A DNA stretch of 64,000 bases from Synaphobranchus kaupii (GCA_029718625.1 CM056383.1:22793930-22857929), one strand, 5' to 3'; positions 1 through 11,588 are shown, counted from the stretch's first letter. Notes: generated by a model from the letters alone, not told the origin. Numbers and translations are program-made.

Positions 1-615
1 GTCTCTTAGTAAGAAACTACCATACAAATACACACAAACAAAGACTTTCATGGAAGACAGCAGACAGAGAGAGGAGAAAGAGACAGAAAAAGGGCAAACG
101 ATCTAGGCAACAGACAAACAAAGGTAAGACCAGAAAGCGGAGACAGAAACGAGCACACAAAAAAGGAATTCATCCTGAAAGCTCAAAGCACAAAGGCACG
201 TCCCGCAAAACTCCAATATAGCACAACGGAGCAAAACGGTCTCCTTAACTCTAGACCTATCATACTGGCTAAAACTTTAAAAGGGCGAAAATAAACCGCA
301 CACAAAACAGCACAAATAATGCCAAAAATACACCACAGTACAAACAACAATCAACAATCAATATCGAAGCCCAGAACGAAAGAAACATGGGCTTAAATAG
401 CTCACCCCAAAGCACGCACACCTGTCTCGGTAATGAGACTTCTTCCGCGAAAGACGAGATGGAGCCAAAACTCCACTAACGGAGCAGCGCCCACGTGTGG
501 TGACCGAGGAACACGACCGCGAGGGAGAAAGGGTCATAAACCATGACACAATTTTTTATTTTTGTTGTATGATGTATTTTTTCAGACAAACTATGCTGCT
601 ATGGAGCAAGACTTT
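1..615. other. Unassigned sequence, possible old LTR fragment
   Basis: No convincing gene. The first 350 bases are A-rich and low in complexity. Around 385-545 the base composition changes to GC-richer sequence with a reverse-strand TATA-like stretch (gagctatttaagc at about 390-402). That would fit an old minus-strand LTR, but I find no partner copy and no terminal TG..CA with a duplication, so this is a guess. Confidence 0.2.
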
Positions 616-1600
616 GGGCTCTATTTTCAAACCGGCGCAAACCAGCGCAAGGGGATGGTATAGTCAAACGCAAGCTTGTTGACAGCATCAACGTCTTAAA
701 ACTGGCGCTATGGCGTTTCTCAGCAATACCGCTAGGATCAACAAATTCTCAACATAACATCCTTTCGCTTGCGCTGCAGTGGGATGGGTGGCGCTGTCTG
801 GGGCGTGTTCTAAAATACTTTCGGCTCAGTGACAATTTGAACCAACGAAAACCCATTGCGTTATGATCAGCTGGAACCACCTCTTAGCGGCAACGCAATA
901 GACTCTGGCAATTTGGCAACTTATTAGTCATGTAGTTCTATGTAGTGTCTATAGGTGATGCCAACATTACACTTCCATTTAATGAACAAATAGCCTATAA
1001 TTATTATTAATTAATTAATTTTAATTTAAACTACTAGAATAAAACAGGACAGCTTACAAGAAACTTGCGATCATGTAGGCCAATAGCCTATAATATATAA
1101 ATTACACATTGACACAGTTGAATCATAAGCCTACCATTTGAATCATAATTATGCCTACATCACCTAATGTAGGCTAATTAATGCATTCGCCACCTCCTCC
1201 CGTGCCTTCCGAACTTCTGGGAGACGAGGTGGTGTGGATTGTGATCCATAAATTACTACAGTCCTAGCCTGTACTTCTGTTGCAAGTATGTCTGATTCCT
1301 GTGCGGAAAATCGCTCTTGTCGTTGACGGTCCAGTGCGTTTGGGTTGCTCATTATGAAATTGCATGGAGCGATTGCGTTCCAACTGGCTTTTTTTAAAGC
1401 ATGAGAACAACAATTTGATTGGCTACCATAGAGACACACCTTGGACATTTAAACCCAGCCTTTTAGCAATACCGCCATCAGATGCGCCAAGATTGCCGTC
1501 ATGAAATTACCAAATTTCTCGCCGACACGCCCTCAGAGCGATACCGCCAAGCGCTTACTCTTGTGTTCACCACTGCGTTTGGTTTATTAAAATAGAGCCC
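616..1600. mobile_element. PIF/Harbinger-like non-autonomous element
   Basis: The ends are inverted: gggctctatttt at 616 and aaaatagagccc ending at 1600. They are flanked by a TTT triplet on both sides (613-615 and 1601-1603), which fits the 3-bp target duplication of the PIF/Harbinger superfamily. Ends starting GGGCTCTATTTT are common in fish MITEs of this group, from general knowledge. The interior has subterminal repeats (a 'gcaataccgc' motif near both ends) and an AT-rich centre at 990-1150. I see no transposase. Confidence 0.6.
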
Positions 1601-2737
1601 TTTACCCGTCAGCTCAGGAACTTCACCTATTTCTACAGACAATGTATTTGTAAGTATTGAGAAAGTTGCACTTGGTGTTATGAAAATCAATTCAGTCAAA
1701 TACGTGGAAAAAAGTATCTAGCACTTCCATTGTACGGTTCTGAGGTCACAATTAAAAGGTTTTGGGCCTTTACAATGTGACAGAATAAACGATCACAGTT
1801 GGGGTCTAATTAGTGGAGAAAGTTATTAGTTTATTTCAGGGATGGGAAAATATATCGAAATTCAATATCGCGATACAAAAATGTGACGATACGTATCGTG
1901 GGGCAGAAAAACGAATCACGATATTACACGTATTTTATTCTGCTGTAGTAATCACAAATGAGGGGACTTACCTGTTACTTTCATGCACTCCATCACCCAT
2001 TAGACATGTATTACATCAGAGGGCATCATCCAGCTAGCCTGCTCATCACAATAGCCTACGTTTTATTGCAGACTGAATATTCATTGACAAGTGCTGGCCC
2101 AATAAACGTGTCAGTGTAAAGCATTCACTGCTTATATGCTATTGTTCACGGAGAGTTTAAAGAGATACTGCAGAGCCTTTTCTAAGGCCTTTTTTACTGC
2201 TTCAATTTGAACTGGAACTCGTGAGTAGGTGTGGTCATATGACGAAGATGCCACGTAGTCATATTATGAATATTCATACGGTCAAGGAGTGAAAGGGTGT
2301 GTCTTGGTGAACTGACTCAGCCCCACTGAACTCAATACGCTCATTCACGCTAAAGTAACGTTACTATTAAATACATTCAAAAACACAGCAAAACCCAGTC
2401 ACACAGTAACGTTAGTATATTGAACATGGCTGGTTGTAGCGCCCTCATCCACTTGGTCCGGAGAGAATTGTTATAATTTATTAGCTAACGTCATTATTCA
2501 TAAATGATAACTAAGATAACTAGCTAGCTAGCTAAGTTAGGAGTTCACTGGACCAAACGGGGCTAAACTCACACACAATAGACTGCCTTGCATTACCTAA
2601 CTTATCGATACATTCCGTCTCTCGGCAGGTTATGAAAGCTAACAGAGTCGAGGAACGATACATCTCTGACTCCTTGGCATAATGCAGGCAAGTTAGCTAA
2701 AGATACCAAAGTAAGACGTTGTAGATGAATAACTCTC

Positions 2738-4122
2738 TATGGCTACGTTCACACTGCAGGTAAAAAGTGGCCCAGATCCGATTTTTTCCTCAAATGTGAC
2801 ACAGATCTGATTTTTTATGGAAGTGTGAACAGCGAAAATCACTTTGAATCTGACATTTCCAATTCTCATTTGGGCCACTTTTGAATGTGGTATTAGATTC
2901 CGATACATAACCGATTGTGTCAAAGCGAACGCAGTCTGAACAGTCAGATCGGAATTAATGTGACTTTTTACGTCATTTTTGATGTAGCAGGGCATTATGG
3001 TGTATTCAAATGAACTCGCAAGTCCGAATATTTCCTTCCGAGAAGAAAAAACGATTTGAACATGACAATAATGTCACGTTCAAATCGTTTTTTCTTCTCG
3101 TTAATCAGAAATATTCCGACTTCCGAGATAATTTGAATACACCATTAGAACGTAGCGCACGGGCTAGTTAGGTTATCAACACATTCACATTATATTATCA
3201 TGTGTTGTCATTTTAGATAAGTGGTAAATGTGCAAAGCAGTGGATTTTTTTGGGCACAAACGATAGCCTACACCATAATAAGTCGTAGGCTACGTTTTTA
3301 TATCATTCGCGGACAGCTGCGTTAACCGTTTTGTGATTTAAAATAATGTTAGAACTGTCCATATTATTGTCTTGGTTTGTTGCACGGTATTTATTATTCA
3401 CGGTTTTCTCATGTAGCTGTTTACCGAACGGTAATGATTGTCGGCCCAATAATGTGTCAATAGTTTAATCTAAGGGTGCGCAGTGATGTTGGGCTATAGC
3501 CTAACGTTACACATGAAGTTGAACAGATGTGTCGTGTGATAGCTTTTTTATACTGTGTATTTTAACACGGCTGGAATGCTGTATTGGCCAATCTGCATCC
3601 CGGAACTATCCGTTTTATAAATGTTATATCGACTGGTCTCACTAGCCAAACGGCCGAGCGCTCCATTTTCTTAACTCGCCCGTCCTCAGAATCACTAATT
3701 TCATGCCTTGCTTGAGTTTCACTGAAACCGCCCATGTCACGGTCCCCCCATTTCTGGCTCAGATCTCGCATTCACGAGTCCCTCTGCACAGAAGTAGCAG
3801 CCATGGCAGCACAAAAAGCTAGGCTTTTCCCCCCCGTCTCCTCACCCTTACATTAGCTCCACTGCACATCAACTTTAAAATTAACGCAGAAGCTGTGACT
3901 TTGATGACTTCCTTTTTGTTGTTGTTTATTTCTGCAGGCTGTGTAACAGGCGCTATGTCTTTTGTTAATTTGCACGGGTCATTTGAGCAGAGCAATCGGT
4001 TCACACTGGAATCAGATATGGGCCACATTAAAAAATGTATGTGAACAGCCAAACAAAAAAAATCTGATCTGAGCAATAAATCGGAATTGAGCACTAAGAC
4101 CTGCAGTGTGAACGTAGCCTTA
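2738..4122. mobile_element. Inverted-repeat DNA element nested in the hAT element
   Basis: The ends are ggctacgttcacactgcag at 2741 and its reverse complement, ctgcagtgtgaacgtagcc, ending at 4119. About 250 bp at each end resemble one another in inverse orientation, with repeated GATC(C/T)GATTTTTT-like subterminal motifs. No clean target duplication was found, so the superfamily is left open. A smaller palindrome (2997-3145) sits inside. There is no coding content. Confidence 0.6.
2997..3145. repeat. 149-bp near-perfect palindrome (MITE)
   Basis: The sequence starts tggtgtattcaaat and ends atttgaatacacca. Most of the intervening bases also pair, including acgatttgaac against gttcaaatcgt around the centre at about 3070. 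This is a snap-back, hairpin-forming MITE with no coding potential. Confidence 0.7.
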
Positions 4123-4578
4123 GTGGCTCGATATAAGTGGTAATATTAACGTTAGAAGTAATACAAAGCAATTCGCATTTGAACTTGAACTAGCTAGTTA
4201 GCAGTACAAGGGTCTCAGTCTCAAAGAGGGGGGGGAAAAAAAGTTGGTTTCTGCTTTTATACCACGTGCCCAGCCGAGACCACCCCTAGGACCACCTCAA
4301 CTCCACCCATTTTTATGTTAAGGATCTCGTGGCGTCACGAATCCCCGGAAACCAGCATATTCGTAAGTCTACACAAAAACTCAGATAAAACTATTTTGAC
4401 TAAACATGAGATTTTCGGACATAGACAGTTGTGTATGATCATAATCTAACCCAAAACATCGGTTTCAACGGGAAAAGTCGGTTTTTGACTGCAGTATCAC
4501 TTTAAAATGACTTGCACCGTCAAACCAGCAATCACTATTATCTTCTCGTCCATTTTTTGTTTAAAGGAAAGGAATATT

Positions 4579-4988
4579 CTTTAATGTAATGATACATTTG
4601 TTATTTTCACTTTGTAATGATACATTTTTAGTTTAGCCGTACATGTTCATACAAGCCATTGCTATACAGTAAAATGTCCAGATGAGGCTCATATGTACTC
4701 TGTTAGAGTTGAATTAACACTGGACATTTTACTGTGTAGAAAGATAAGCATACAATTCTGCAGTCATACTTGTCAATTAACTTTTATTATATTGTATCGT
4801 GGTTGTATCGAAATCATGAACCCCATATTGTGTATCACCGTGTGAGCTAAGCATATCGTCCCATCCCTAGTTTATTTATTACCAAACACCAAAAACTTGA
4901 ATGAATATGAGAGATTTAAATATAAAAAACTATTTTAGGTAAGGTAAATATTCCTAGTAATGTCACTTTACTTTTCACCCACTTACAC
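4579..4988. repeat. Copy 1 of a segmental duplication
   Basis: This stretch, containing the right end of the hAT element plus about 115 bp of flank beyond its target duplication, reappears at 5792-6138 in the same orientation. Because the flank is shared too, the repeat arose by DNA duplication and not by transposition. This copy carries an extra 74-bp MITE (4665-4738). Confidence 0.85.
4665..4738. mobile_element. Short palindromic MITE present in one duplicate only
   Basis: The inverted ends are cagtaaaatgtccag and ctggacattttactg, with TA dinucleotides outside them, as in Tc1/mariner-type MITEs. It is missing at the equivalent point of the second duplicate (about 5875), which instead has a short unrelated stretch. 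Confidence 0.65.
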
Positions 4989-5000
4989 TTAGACTAAACG

Positions 5001-5170
5001 TATCGAAGTGTGGAAATACTTTGAGGAAATAGAAGGACACCGTGTGCAGTACAAGTTATGCGATGTTAAGAAGCTTACTATACCACCACAAGTAGCCTAC
5101 AATGCGGTCGCACATGCTATTAAAGCATAAAGAAAAAGAAACCTCGCTTCATGGAAACACTGATTTGCAG
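5001..5170 (+). pseudogene. Decayed BED zinc-finger exon of a hAT transposase
   Basis: Translation from about 5006 gives EVWKYFEEIEGHRVQYKLC, which follows the BED-finger pattern (VW..F.......QC..C) with the first metal-binding Cys replaced by Tyr. A frameshift follows. A second frame then resembles the usual BED tail (LRAHAIKHKEKE-like). It lies between the two copies of a hAT right end, which suggests it is what remains of the autonomous parent. It is not functional. Confidence 0.5.
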
Positions 5171-5791
5171 CAACCCTGCATGACAGACTTCAAGACTTAA
5201 ATTAAATCATAACATTTTTCAATGATTTATTAGGCTTTACTTACTTGATCAATGTCGCTGTAGAATAATACTTATGCTGGAGAATATCAGTTTCGTTCTG
5301 CCCAGCGTCAATGTAGCCAAGCTACTGACATGTTACTTTTTAATGCCTATTGTCTTTTGATTTAGGTTATTTAATTATTTTACTGGTGTAGGCCTTGTGT
5401 TCAATTTTGTCTGCCCAGGTCAGCGTAAAAGCTCAAATTTAGCTTACCATACTTAGTTTTTTATCACTAGGCACTCATTTGCCATTACCTTGTTTAAGAT
5501 AATGGGCTTATACAATGCAGCTGTCGTCTTTGAGTAACGTTTTCATGTAATTATATTGTTTATTTGTTACAACATGTTTGTTGACAATGAATTCTTAATA
5601 TCAAATAGCACTGGGACTGTTAAGCATTGGGTATATTTCTGTGCATTGTTGTTGCATGCTGCCAGGCTTTTTAAGATGCATTCTAAAAATAGATTTCCCC
5701 CAACGAGTCACTGATGATCATGCAATCAATCAATCGATCCGGGAAAAAAAACATAAAATGCCCATCCCTACTTTTGTTTTCTATTAGAAAA
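5171..5791. other. AT-rich interior of the hAT-related segment
   Basis: No gene is seen. A partial inverted terminus (cccatcccta) occurs at about 5761-5770, just before the second duplicate starts, so this is probably the internal part of the same hAT family. Confidence 0.35.
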
Positions 5792-6138
5792 CTTTAATGT
5801 AATGATACATTTGTTATTTTCACTTTGTAATGATACATTTTTAGTTTAGCCGTACATGTTCATACAAGCCATTGAAAGATGTATGGCTCAGAAATAAGCA
5901 TACAATTCTGCAGTCATACTTGTCAATTAACTTTTATTATATTGTATCGTGGTTGTATCGAAATCATGAACCCCATATTGTGTATCGAACCGTATCGTGA
6001 GCTAAGCATATCGTCCCATCCGTAGTTTATTTATTACCCAACACCAAAAACTTGAATGAATATGAGAGATTTAAATATAAAAAACTATTTTAGGTAAGGT
6101 AAATATTCCTAGTAATGTCACTTTTCACCCACTTACAT
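5792..6138. repeat. Copy 2 of the segmental duplication
   Basis: Same order and orientation as 4579-4988, including the hAT terminus (cccatccgta ending at 6023), the gtttattt following it, and the shared flank. It differs by point changes and lacks the 74-bp MITE. Confidence 0.85.
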
Positions 6139-6275
6139 GTTTACCCTACACCATTTGGTACTAGAGGTCATAATTCTCAATGTGCAAATCAACTCTTAAT
6201 ATCCACAACTCAAAATTGTATGTTTGATGTACTATGCAACTCGGTTGTTTTAATGTGCATGATTTTGCTTTCTCG

Positions 6276-6880
6276 TCTGATGCGTTTAAGACAAAAACGA
6301 CTAATGAGCAAGGTGGCACCTCTGCTGTGGCTGGCAATGTTGGACTCATTCCAGATTTGAAACGGACAGACAGTGTTTTTGTAAGTAAGAAAATTACCCT
6401 TGTTGATTTTATAAGTATGAAATTCATACATTATCAAATAAGTAGGAAAAAAAATGTTCTGCAGTATAACACAGAGGCCATGTTTTAAATATCATTATTA
6501 AGCTTGTAAATTAATTTGCTTGTAAATATTCTTGTTTTCATTATTTAAGCTTACCAGGAAAATGCTTGGCTATGGCTCGGATGATTCTGTGAGCAGCATT
6601 GACCAGAGTAAAGACGAATACGGAAAAAGTATTAAGAAATGCAGAAGTACTCCCAGATCCACAGTGACTGAGAACTCCACCTCTGGTAATGTTTTCTTGT
6701 GTCCATTAAATATCACCACAAGACAGTGACACAGAACTACAATGTCAACAGGGCAAAAGTATTAAGAAATGTACAAGTACTCCCAGATCCACAGTGACAG
6801 AGAGCTCTACGTCTAATGGTGTTATGAATGTCTTGAAAAAGAAAGATGGATCAAGATTATACAGCAAAAGGCACTTCTGC
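6276..6880 (+). pseudogene. N-terminal exons of decayed YR-like gene
   Basis: One exon ends at 6380 before GTAAGT (reads ...GLIPDLKRTDSVF). The next runs 6550-6685 between a pyrimidine-rich acceptor and a GT donor (reads LTRKMLGYGSDDSVSSID then KSIKKCRSTPRSTVTENSTS). A second diverged copy of the last 20 codons follows at 6752-6820, then a basic stretch (KKKDGSRLYSKRHFC) that looks like the start of a Cys/His finger and is cut off by L2 LINE sequence at about 6885. The apparent acceptor of the second copy does not keep the frame. The link to the exons at 8-18 kb is inferred from strand, intron phase and order. Confidence 0.5.
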
Positions 6881-6884
6881 CTTT

Positions 6885-8050
6885 CTTTCTCTCTTCCTCT
6901 TGTTCCACACCACCCCCCCCTGCCCCCACCCACTGTCTCTGTCCGCCATAACCTCTGCTCCCTCTCACCCTCCTCTCTTGCTCCCTGTGTCACTGCTTCC
7001 CTCCCCCCTCTCAAATCCTTCTCTCAACTCCCCATCGACTCTGCATCCGACACCCTGCTCACAGCTCTCTCCACATCACTTAACTCTCTCTGCCCTCTTG
7101 TCTCTAGGCCCACACGCCCATCTCCTCCCTGCCCGTGAATGTCCGATGCCCTGCGCACCTCCAGGGCCGGTCTTCGCGCAGCAGAGAGGATGTAGAGGAA
7201 ATCCAGAGACGCATCAGACCTCTCCTCCTACCAGTCTCTCCTAGCAGCGTTCTCTACAGCAGTCACCGCTGGCAAGGTAACTTACTATCACACTAAAATT
7301 CACAAATACAGTTCTAACCCCCGTCAATTGTTCTCCATCTTCTCCTCCCTCCTCAGCAAATTCCCTCCTGCTCCTCCCTCTCTGAGAACATCGCAGTGGT
7401 AACCTGGGCGTGCAGGTTCTTCCTGTACAACATCAGGAGAATCCGTCCCTTCCTCACCACCCACTCAACCCAGCTCCTGGTCCAAGTGATGGTGCTGGCC
7501 CGCCTGGACTACTGCAGCTCTCTCCTGGCTGGCCTGCCAGCATCGGCCATTAGACCCCTTCAGCTTATCCCGAACGCCGCAGCGCGCCTGGTCTTCAACC
7601 TCCCCCGACACTCCCATGTCACCCCCCCTGCTCATTGACCTCCACTGGCTACCTGTGATGGCTCGCATCAAATTCAACTCATTGGTGCTCGCCTTCCTGG
7701 CAGTCCGAGGATCAGCCCCTCCATACCTCCAAAAGCTCATCAGACCCTACACACCAACCAGATCCCTGCGTTCCGCCTCTTCAGGACGACTGGTACCCCC
7801 CCCACTTCATACTAGCACCCGGTCTCGACGTCTGTCTGTCCTGGCCCCACGGTGGTGGAATGAGCTCCCCGTGGAGGTCAGAACAACAGAAAGTCTGACC
7901 ACCTTCAAGCGCAGATTGAAGACTCACCTCTTCAAGCTGCACCTCTCTCCACCCCTCCCTACCTCCTTGTGACCTTCCTTGATTGTGTTTTTCTGAATCC
8001 TTGTTTAAGTGGTTCAAGCTGCTAGTTTAATACTTAAGGTTACTTATTGG
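6885..8050 (+). mobile_element. L2-type LINE, internally deleted
   Basis: 7130-7390 encodes the linker between endonuclease and reverse transcriptase (RTSRAGLRAAERMW-like, in shifting frames). 7396-7972 then encodes the thumb and C-terminal part of ORF2 (LDYCSSLLAGLPASAIRPLQ; later APRWWNELPVEVR and TFKRRLKTHLF). The palm with the catalytic YADD is missing, so there is an internal deletion. It is frameshifted between 7616 and 7638. The usual L2 3' tail is absent; the element runs into the YR-like exon at about 8050. Confidence 0.8.
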
Positions 8051-8053
8051 CTT

Positions 8054-9045
8054 ACTGTTGTACACGCCAATGATCGATATCGAGCTGAATCACATATGAG
8101 GGGGTCAGATTGCATACGTTATTTTGCGAAAGAGTATGGGGCTAATCATCCAGAGACTCTGTCATCCACAAAGTTGCGCAAGCATGTGTCCACACTGTCA
8201 AGAGTGCTGAATTTAAACGACACTGAAATGGACCAACTAGCCGATTTTCTCGGCCACGACATTCGAATTCACAGAAAGTATTACCGATTGATTTTTTGAC
8301 AACGTTAAACTGATAATTTATCCTCTCTTCTCGCGTCCTTTTTCATTATTTTCCGGTGTCTCTTATTTTCTTTGATGTCTGATATTTTTAAGCACTCGTA
8401 TTGATCAAGCCAAATTACATTTATAATGCCATTTCAATTTACAGAATTATACAATTCATATTTTTATTGGGTGCTCTGCCACTTGTGCAGGCATACATAT
8501 AGCAGATAAATATTTTCAATGATATGACTAAGAAATTTGAATGAAAAAGGAATGCTTTATACTTTATAAATATTGTGTCATTGAATCCATTTTAGATGAC
8601 CACCCAATAGTAATAGTTGGTCTTTTAATAGCCTGGGAGCAAATAATATTTAAGGAATCGATAAAGGAATCGATAAAGAATCGGATCGATAAGCGGAATC
8701 GATAATGGTATCGGTATCAATAAAATCTAATGATTCCCATCCCTACCGATTGCCTGAGGGAACGCTGCAGCTAGCCAAGATTAGTAAAATCTTGATGGCC
8801 CTGGAGCAAGGGAGGCTCTCAGAATTCAAGGGGAAAAATCTTGATCAGATTGACATTGATCCCAGTGGTAAGCAGACATGTCATCACGTTTAAGTTTATA
8901 TTTTGTCTTTAAAAGCCTGCATTACAGGCTTTATTTTCTTGTGTTTCAGAGTCTGTGCTGATTGCCAGTGAGCTATGGGACAGTGAGGAGGAAGCCTCTT
9001 TGACTGAGCCTGCGTTCAAACAGCCCTATGAGGCTCAATCATCAG
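8054..9045 (+). pseudogene. Tyrosine-recombinase-like exons, disrupted
   Basis: An exon from about 8054 reads RGSDCIRYFAKEYGANHPE, then LSSTKLRKHVSTL and LGHDIRIHRKYYRL. This fits the C-terminal half of the tyrosine recombinase fold: LR(H/K) box, LGH box and terminal Tyr. The His three residues before the Arg is Thr here, so catalysis is doubtful. The exon is split by an insertion (8291-8744). It resumes at 8753 with PEGTLQLAKISKILMALEQG and ends at 8867 before GTAAGC. The next exon, 8950-9045, follows a ttgtgtttcag acceptor (ESVLIASELWDSEEEAS) and ends before GTAAAC. Both introns are phase 1. Crypton-derived or YR-element-derived ancestry is my inference. Confidence 0.6.
8291..8744. mobile_element. 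hAT-like insertion in the YR-like exon
   Basis: The exon sequence ACCGATTG appears on both sides (8283-8290 and 8745-8752), an 8-bp target duplication. The right end, read inward, is agggatgggaatcatta, a common hAT terminus in fish, followed by several ATCGAT-type subterminal motifs at 8655-8705. The left end does not match that terminus, so it is diverged or replaced. Removing the insert restores an open codon series across the exon, which dates it after exon loss of constraint began or caused it. Confidence 0.65.
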
Positions 9046-9067
9046 GTAAACATTTTGGTGGGTACTT

Positions 9068-9165
9068 CAAAGCAGTGTTCCTCAACCTCGGTCCTGGGGA
9101 CCCCTGTGTATGCTGGTTTTTGTTCCAACCACAGTTGCAATCCCAGAATTTCAACAAGCTACTGC
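9068..9165 (+). repeat. End fragment of the long-armed MITE family
   Basis: The sequence 'ctcaacctcggtcctgggg ... tgctggttttt ... caatcccagaatttcaacaagct' matches the outer end of the inverted-repeat element at 23246 and 28373. Only the outermost 100 bp is here. Confidence 0.65.
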
Positions 9166-9411
9166 GGCTGGGCTATACTGAGCCAACAATTCAATTTCAG
9201 CATATGATTCCATTTCAGCCCACCGCAGCCTCCTTCCCTATCGGGGACAGCGAGCATGGGGCGCGGGGCCCAGCTGCTGTCTTCTGTGAGGCCGGCAGAG
9301 CTTGCGGAACGTGGGACCGTGGGAACACTGTCAGTCGGCACAGGCCCGGCTAATGTGTGTGGACTGGGGGCGGGGGGGAGGCCCAACCTCCCAGCAGGTC
9401 TACTAAAGCAG

Positions 9412-9469
9412 TGCACTGTATGCAGGAGACAGGGCGCAGTAGATAGGGCTCTGATTTGGACACGGCCCT
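9412..9469 (-). repeat. Terminal fragment of the 11589-12274 MITE family
   Basis: 58 bp match, in inverse orientation, the left end of the element at 11589 (ctatctactgcaccctgtct region and the tgtccgaatcagagccc terminus). No partner end is visible nearby. Confidence 0.6.
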
Positions 9470-9744
9470 TGTTTATTAAAAAATACCGCAAATGGTGGGT
9501 GGAGTTGGAACATTTCGCAAATCAGAGTGCAAAATGCAAATGAAAGATGACATTTCTGTAGGCTACTCGTCCTGTCACAGGATGGGGGTGTGGCTGAGGC
9601 TAGCCTCACAGACACGTATTTTCAATGGGCTCTGCTCGTACCATCTCATTCTTCATGAGCCACTTAGCGGGACTGCAATGTGAAATGCTTTTGAGTGAGG
9701 CTGAACGTGTACAGGTTGATAGGGCACTGGGACTTCTTCTGGGA

Positions 9745-9832
9745 CTCCTACAGGGGTGACCTGTACAGGTGGGACGGGTTGCACCTGAAACAGGGGTACT
9801 GCTGCATTGGGCCAGCGTATGCTTTAGGGATG
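9745..9832 (+). pseudogene. Possible LINE ORF1 esterase fragment
   Basis: One frame reads WDSYRGDLYRWDGLHLKQG, like the C-terminal DGLHL block of SGNH-type esterase domains found in ORF1 of some CR1/L2 LINEs of fish. It is only 29 codons and no other block was found, so the call is weak. Confidence 0.3.
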
Positions 9833-10864
9833 TCAATTTGAAGACATTTCCTTACTCGATCATCGACAATGTTAACAATCAATTAATCGACCAAAACCGT
9901 TAACATTTTGCCTATGACAGAAAATACTAAATGTTTTTCAATCAAATCTTTATTTTAAAGATATTGATATATCCATACAATTATTACAATTATACAATTA
10001 TTAAACATGAATAATGAATGACTTGTAGTATAAATAGATTAATAAAAACGTCGCCTATTTAACTACACTAACGAGCGAGCCTCATAAAAAATAAGAATGA
10101 CTCACATATACGATTAATTTCATATACGCTTGTTTCTTTGATAACAACTTGTAAACAATCTTATTTTCCAGCAAACGAATAAAATGATGTTTACAGACAA
10201 TATTAAATGACACCCGTTTTCATTCTGAAAGGTTTGTTTTATAAAAATTATACAAATTTTATTAGGCAAATAATTCACATATTCTCCATCCAAAATTAAT
10301 CTTTATATCGAAGGTATGACATAATACCGTAGCTTATTTTGGTAACCTAGGCTATTTCTTTCATTTAACTTGAGAGCCAAGACTCGCAAAGTTCTGCTAC
10401 TAACGTTAGCTCTAGAAGAAACTCTGCAAGATAGGCTACTGGGTTCACCCACTGCTGAGATGCGGGGAGAAGCATATCATAGACTTTTCCTTGAACTCCA
10501 GCTAACTTATTCGGCAAGGAGTTCAGACAGTAGCCTATTTCCTCTCGTTGTTTCCGTCAGATCTGTTATGGCGCTGCGTTGCTCTGGGGGCGCGGATTGC
10601 GTTGAGGATTTATGGTACGTAAAAACAACGGATGAGTTGTGAACACGCCGTAAGGCGGGCTTGCCTCGGGATATTCTGCTTGTATCCACTTTGCTACACG
10701 CCACTGTGGCGGGTAGGTTTGATACATTTACCTGACAATTCTGAAATCTACCCGCATTTGGCGGGTGCTAATTTCCCACCCTGGGTGCTGGATACTATCT
10801 TGTTTGTAGGGGAGCGCTAGTTGGTAGGAAGATGTTTGGGCTGTTTGTTGTTGGGCTGAATGTT
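9833..10864. other. AT-rich intergenic stretch with one hAT-like end
   Basis: A tagggatgtcaa terminus at about 9826-9837 looks like the start of a hAT-type element (TAGGGATG). I find no matching right end. The rest is AT-rich to 10360, then ordinary sequence with no gene that I can support. Confidence 0.3.
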
Positions 10865-11190
10865 CTATTCGTGGTCGTTGCTTAGTGTCACCAATCACGG
10901 TCGTGTCTTGATAGGATACAGATGTCACTAAGTGGTGTCCCATCACCACATTTGTTAGCAAAACTGGAGAAATCTTTTGAAGAGAAAGGTAAGGCTTCAA
11001 TGTTAACTAGGGTTACTCGTTTCCCACCTTTTATTTGGGATTACTTTTCTGTCCAAACGATTTATCTTTAGTTTGGCTAACAAATGTGGTCATAGGACAC
11101 CACTTCCTGAAATATCCTGTATCCCATCTAGACACAACCGTGGGTGGTTTAAGACGACACTAAAACAACGACCTTATACAACCGGCCATC
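10865..11190. repeat. Inverted-repeat structure, arms about 100 bp
   Basis: The left arm, 10870-10970 (gtggtcgttg ... caccacatttgttagc), pairs with the right arm, 11066-11184 (gctaacaaatgtggt ... caacgacc), around a loop of about 100 bp. It is imperfect and non-coding. It is probably an old MITE. Confidence 0.5.
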
Positions 11191-11334
11191 GCCATCTTTT
11201 GTCTATATTTGTTGATAGGATACCAGAAGCTACGTGGCTTTTATTGTTTTTATTTGCTATGAACTGCATAGCTGATGATTTTCAAGTGCGCCTTATGATT
11301 TGGTTCTGGCACCGGACTTGCCACATTCAAGATT

Positions 11335-11450
11335 AAACATAGACGTTCCATTACGTCATTTAATGGGAGTTGAAGAGTCAACTCCATCGACTCTGAACAT
11401 TGGAGTCGGGAGTCGACTTTTCCAAAAATCCTGGAATCGCACATCACTAG
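11335..11450 (-). mobile_element. hAT MITE end fragment
   Basis: It ends cgcacatcacta at 11450, so inverted it starts TAGTGATGTGCG. It is followed by alternating gagtcgac/gtcgactc motifs, the pattern of a common fish hAT MITE terminus. The other end is not seen. Confidence 0.4.
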
Positions 11451-11588
11451 TACAACCGGCGGGGAAGAAAGGCTTTTGTTTAACCCCTTTGCGAAGATGC
11501 CTAGTGATAATGCCGCCGGCGCCATCATTTGCTCAACTGAGACATTCGTTGCTCCTGCAGCCAAACTATTAGTGGAAATCAGACTCTG

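Larger units (their letters stand above)
1837..4869. mobile_element. hAT-type non-autonomous element with nested insertions
   Basis: The left end starts cagggatggg at 1837 and the right end finishes cccatcccta at 4869, so the termini are inverted with one mismatch. An identical 8-bp target duplication, gtttattt, lies at 1829-1836 and 4870-4877; 8 bp is the hAT signature. Both subterminal regions carry runs of TATCG/CGATA motifs, typical of transposase-binding clusters. The 3.0 kb length is inflated by the elements at 2738-4122 and 4665-4738. No transposase frame is present inside. Confidence 0.75.

Noticed and set aside
6794..7244. Pro/Ser/Leu-rich plus frames
   Set aside because: Shifted readings of the C-rich L2 linker region, not a protein of their own.
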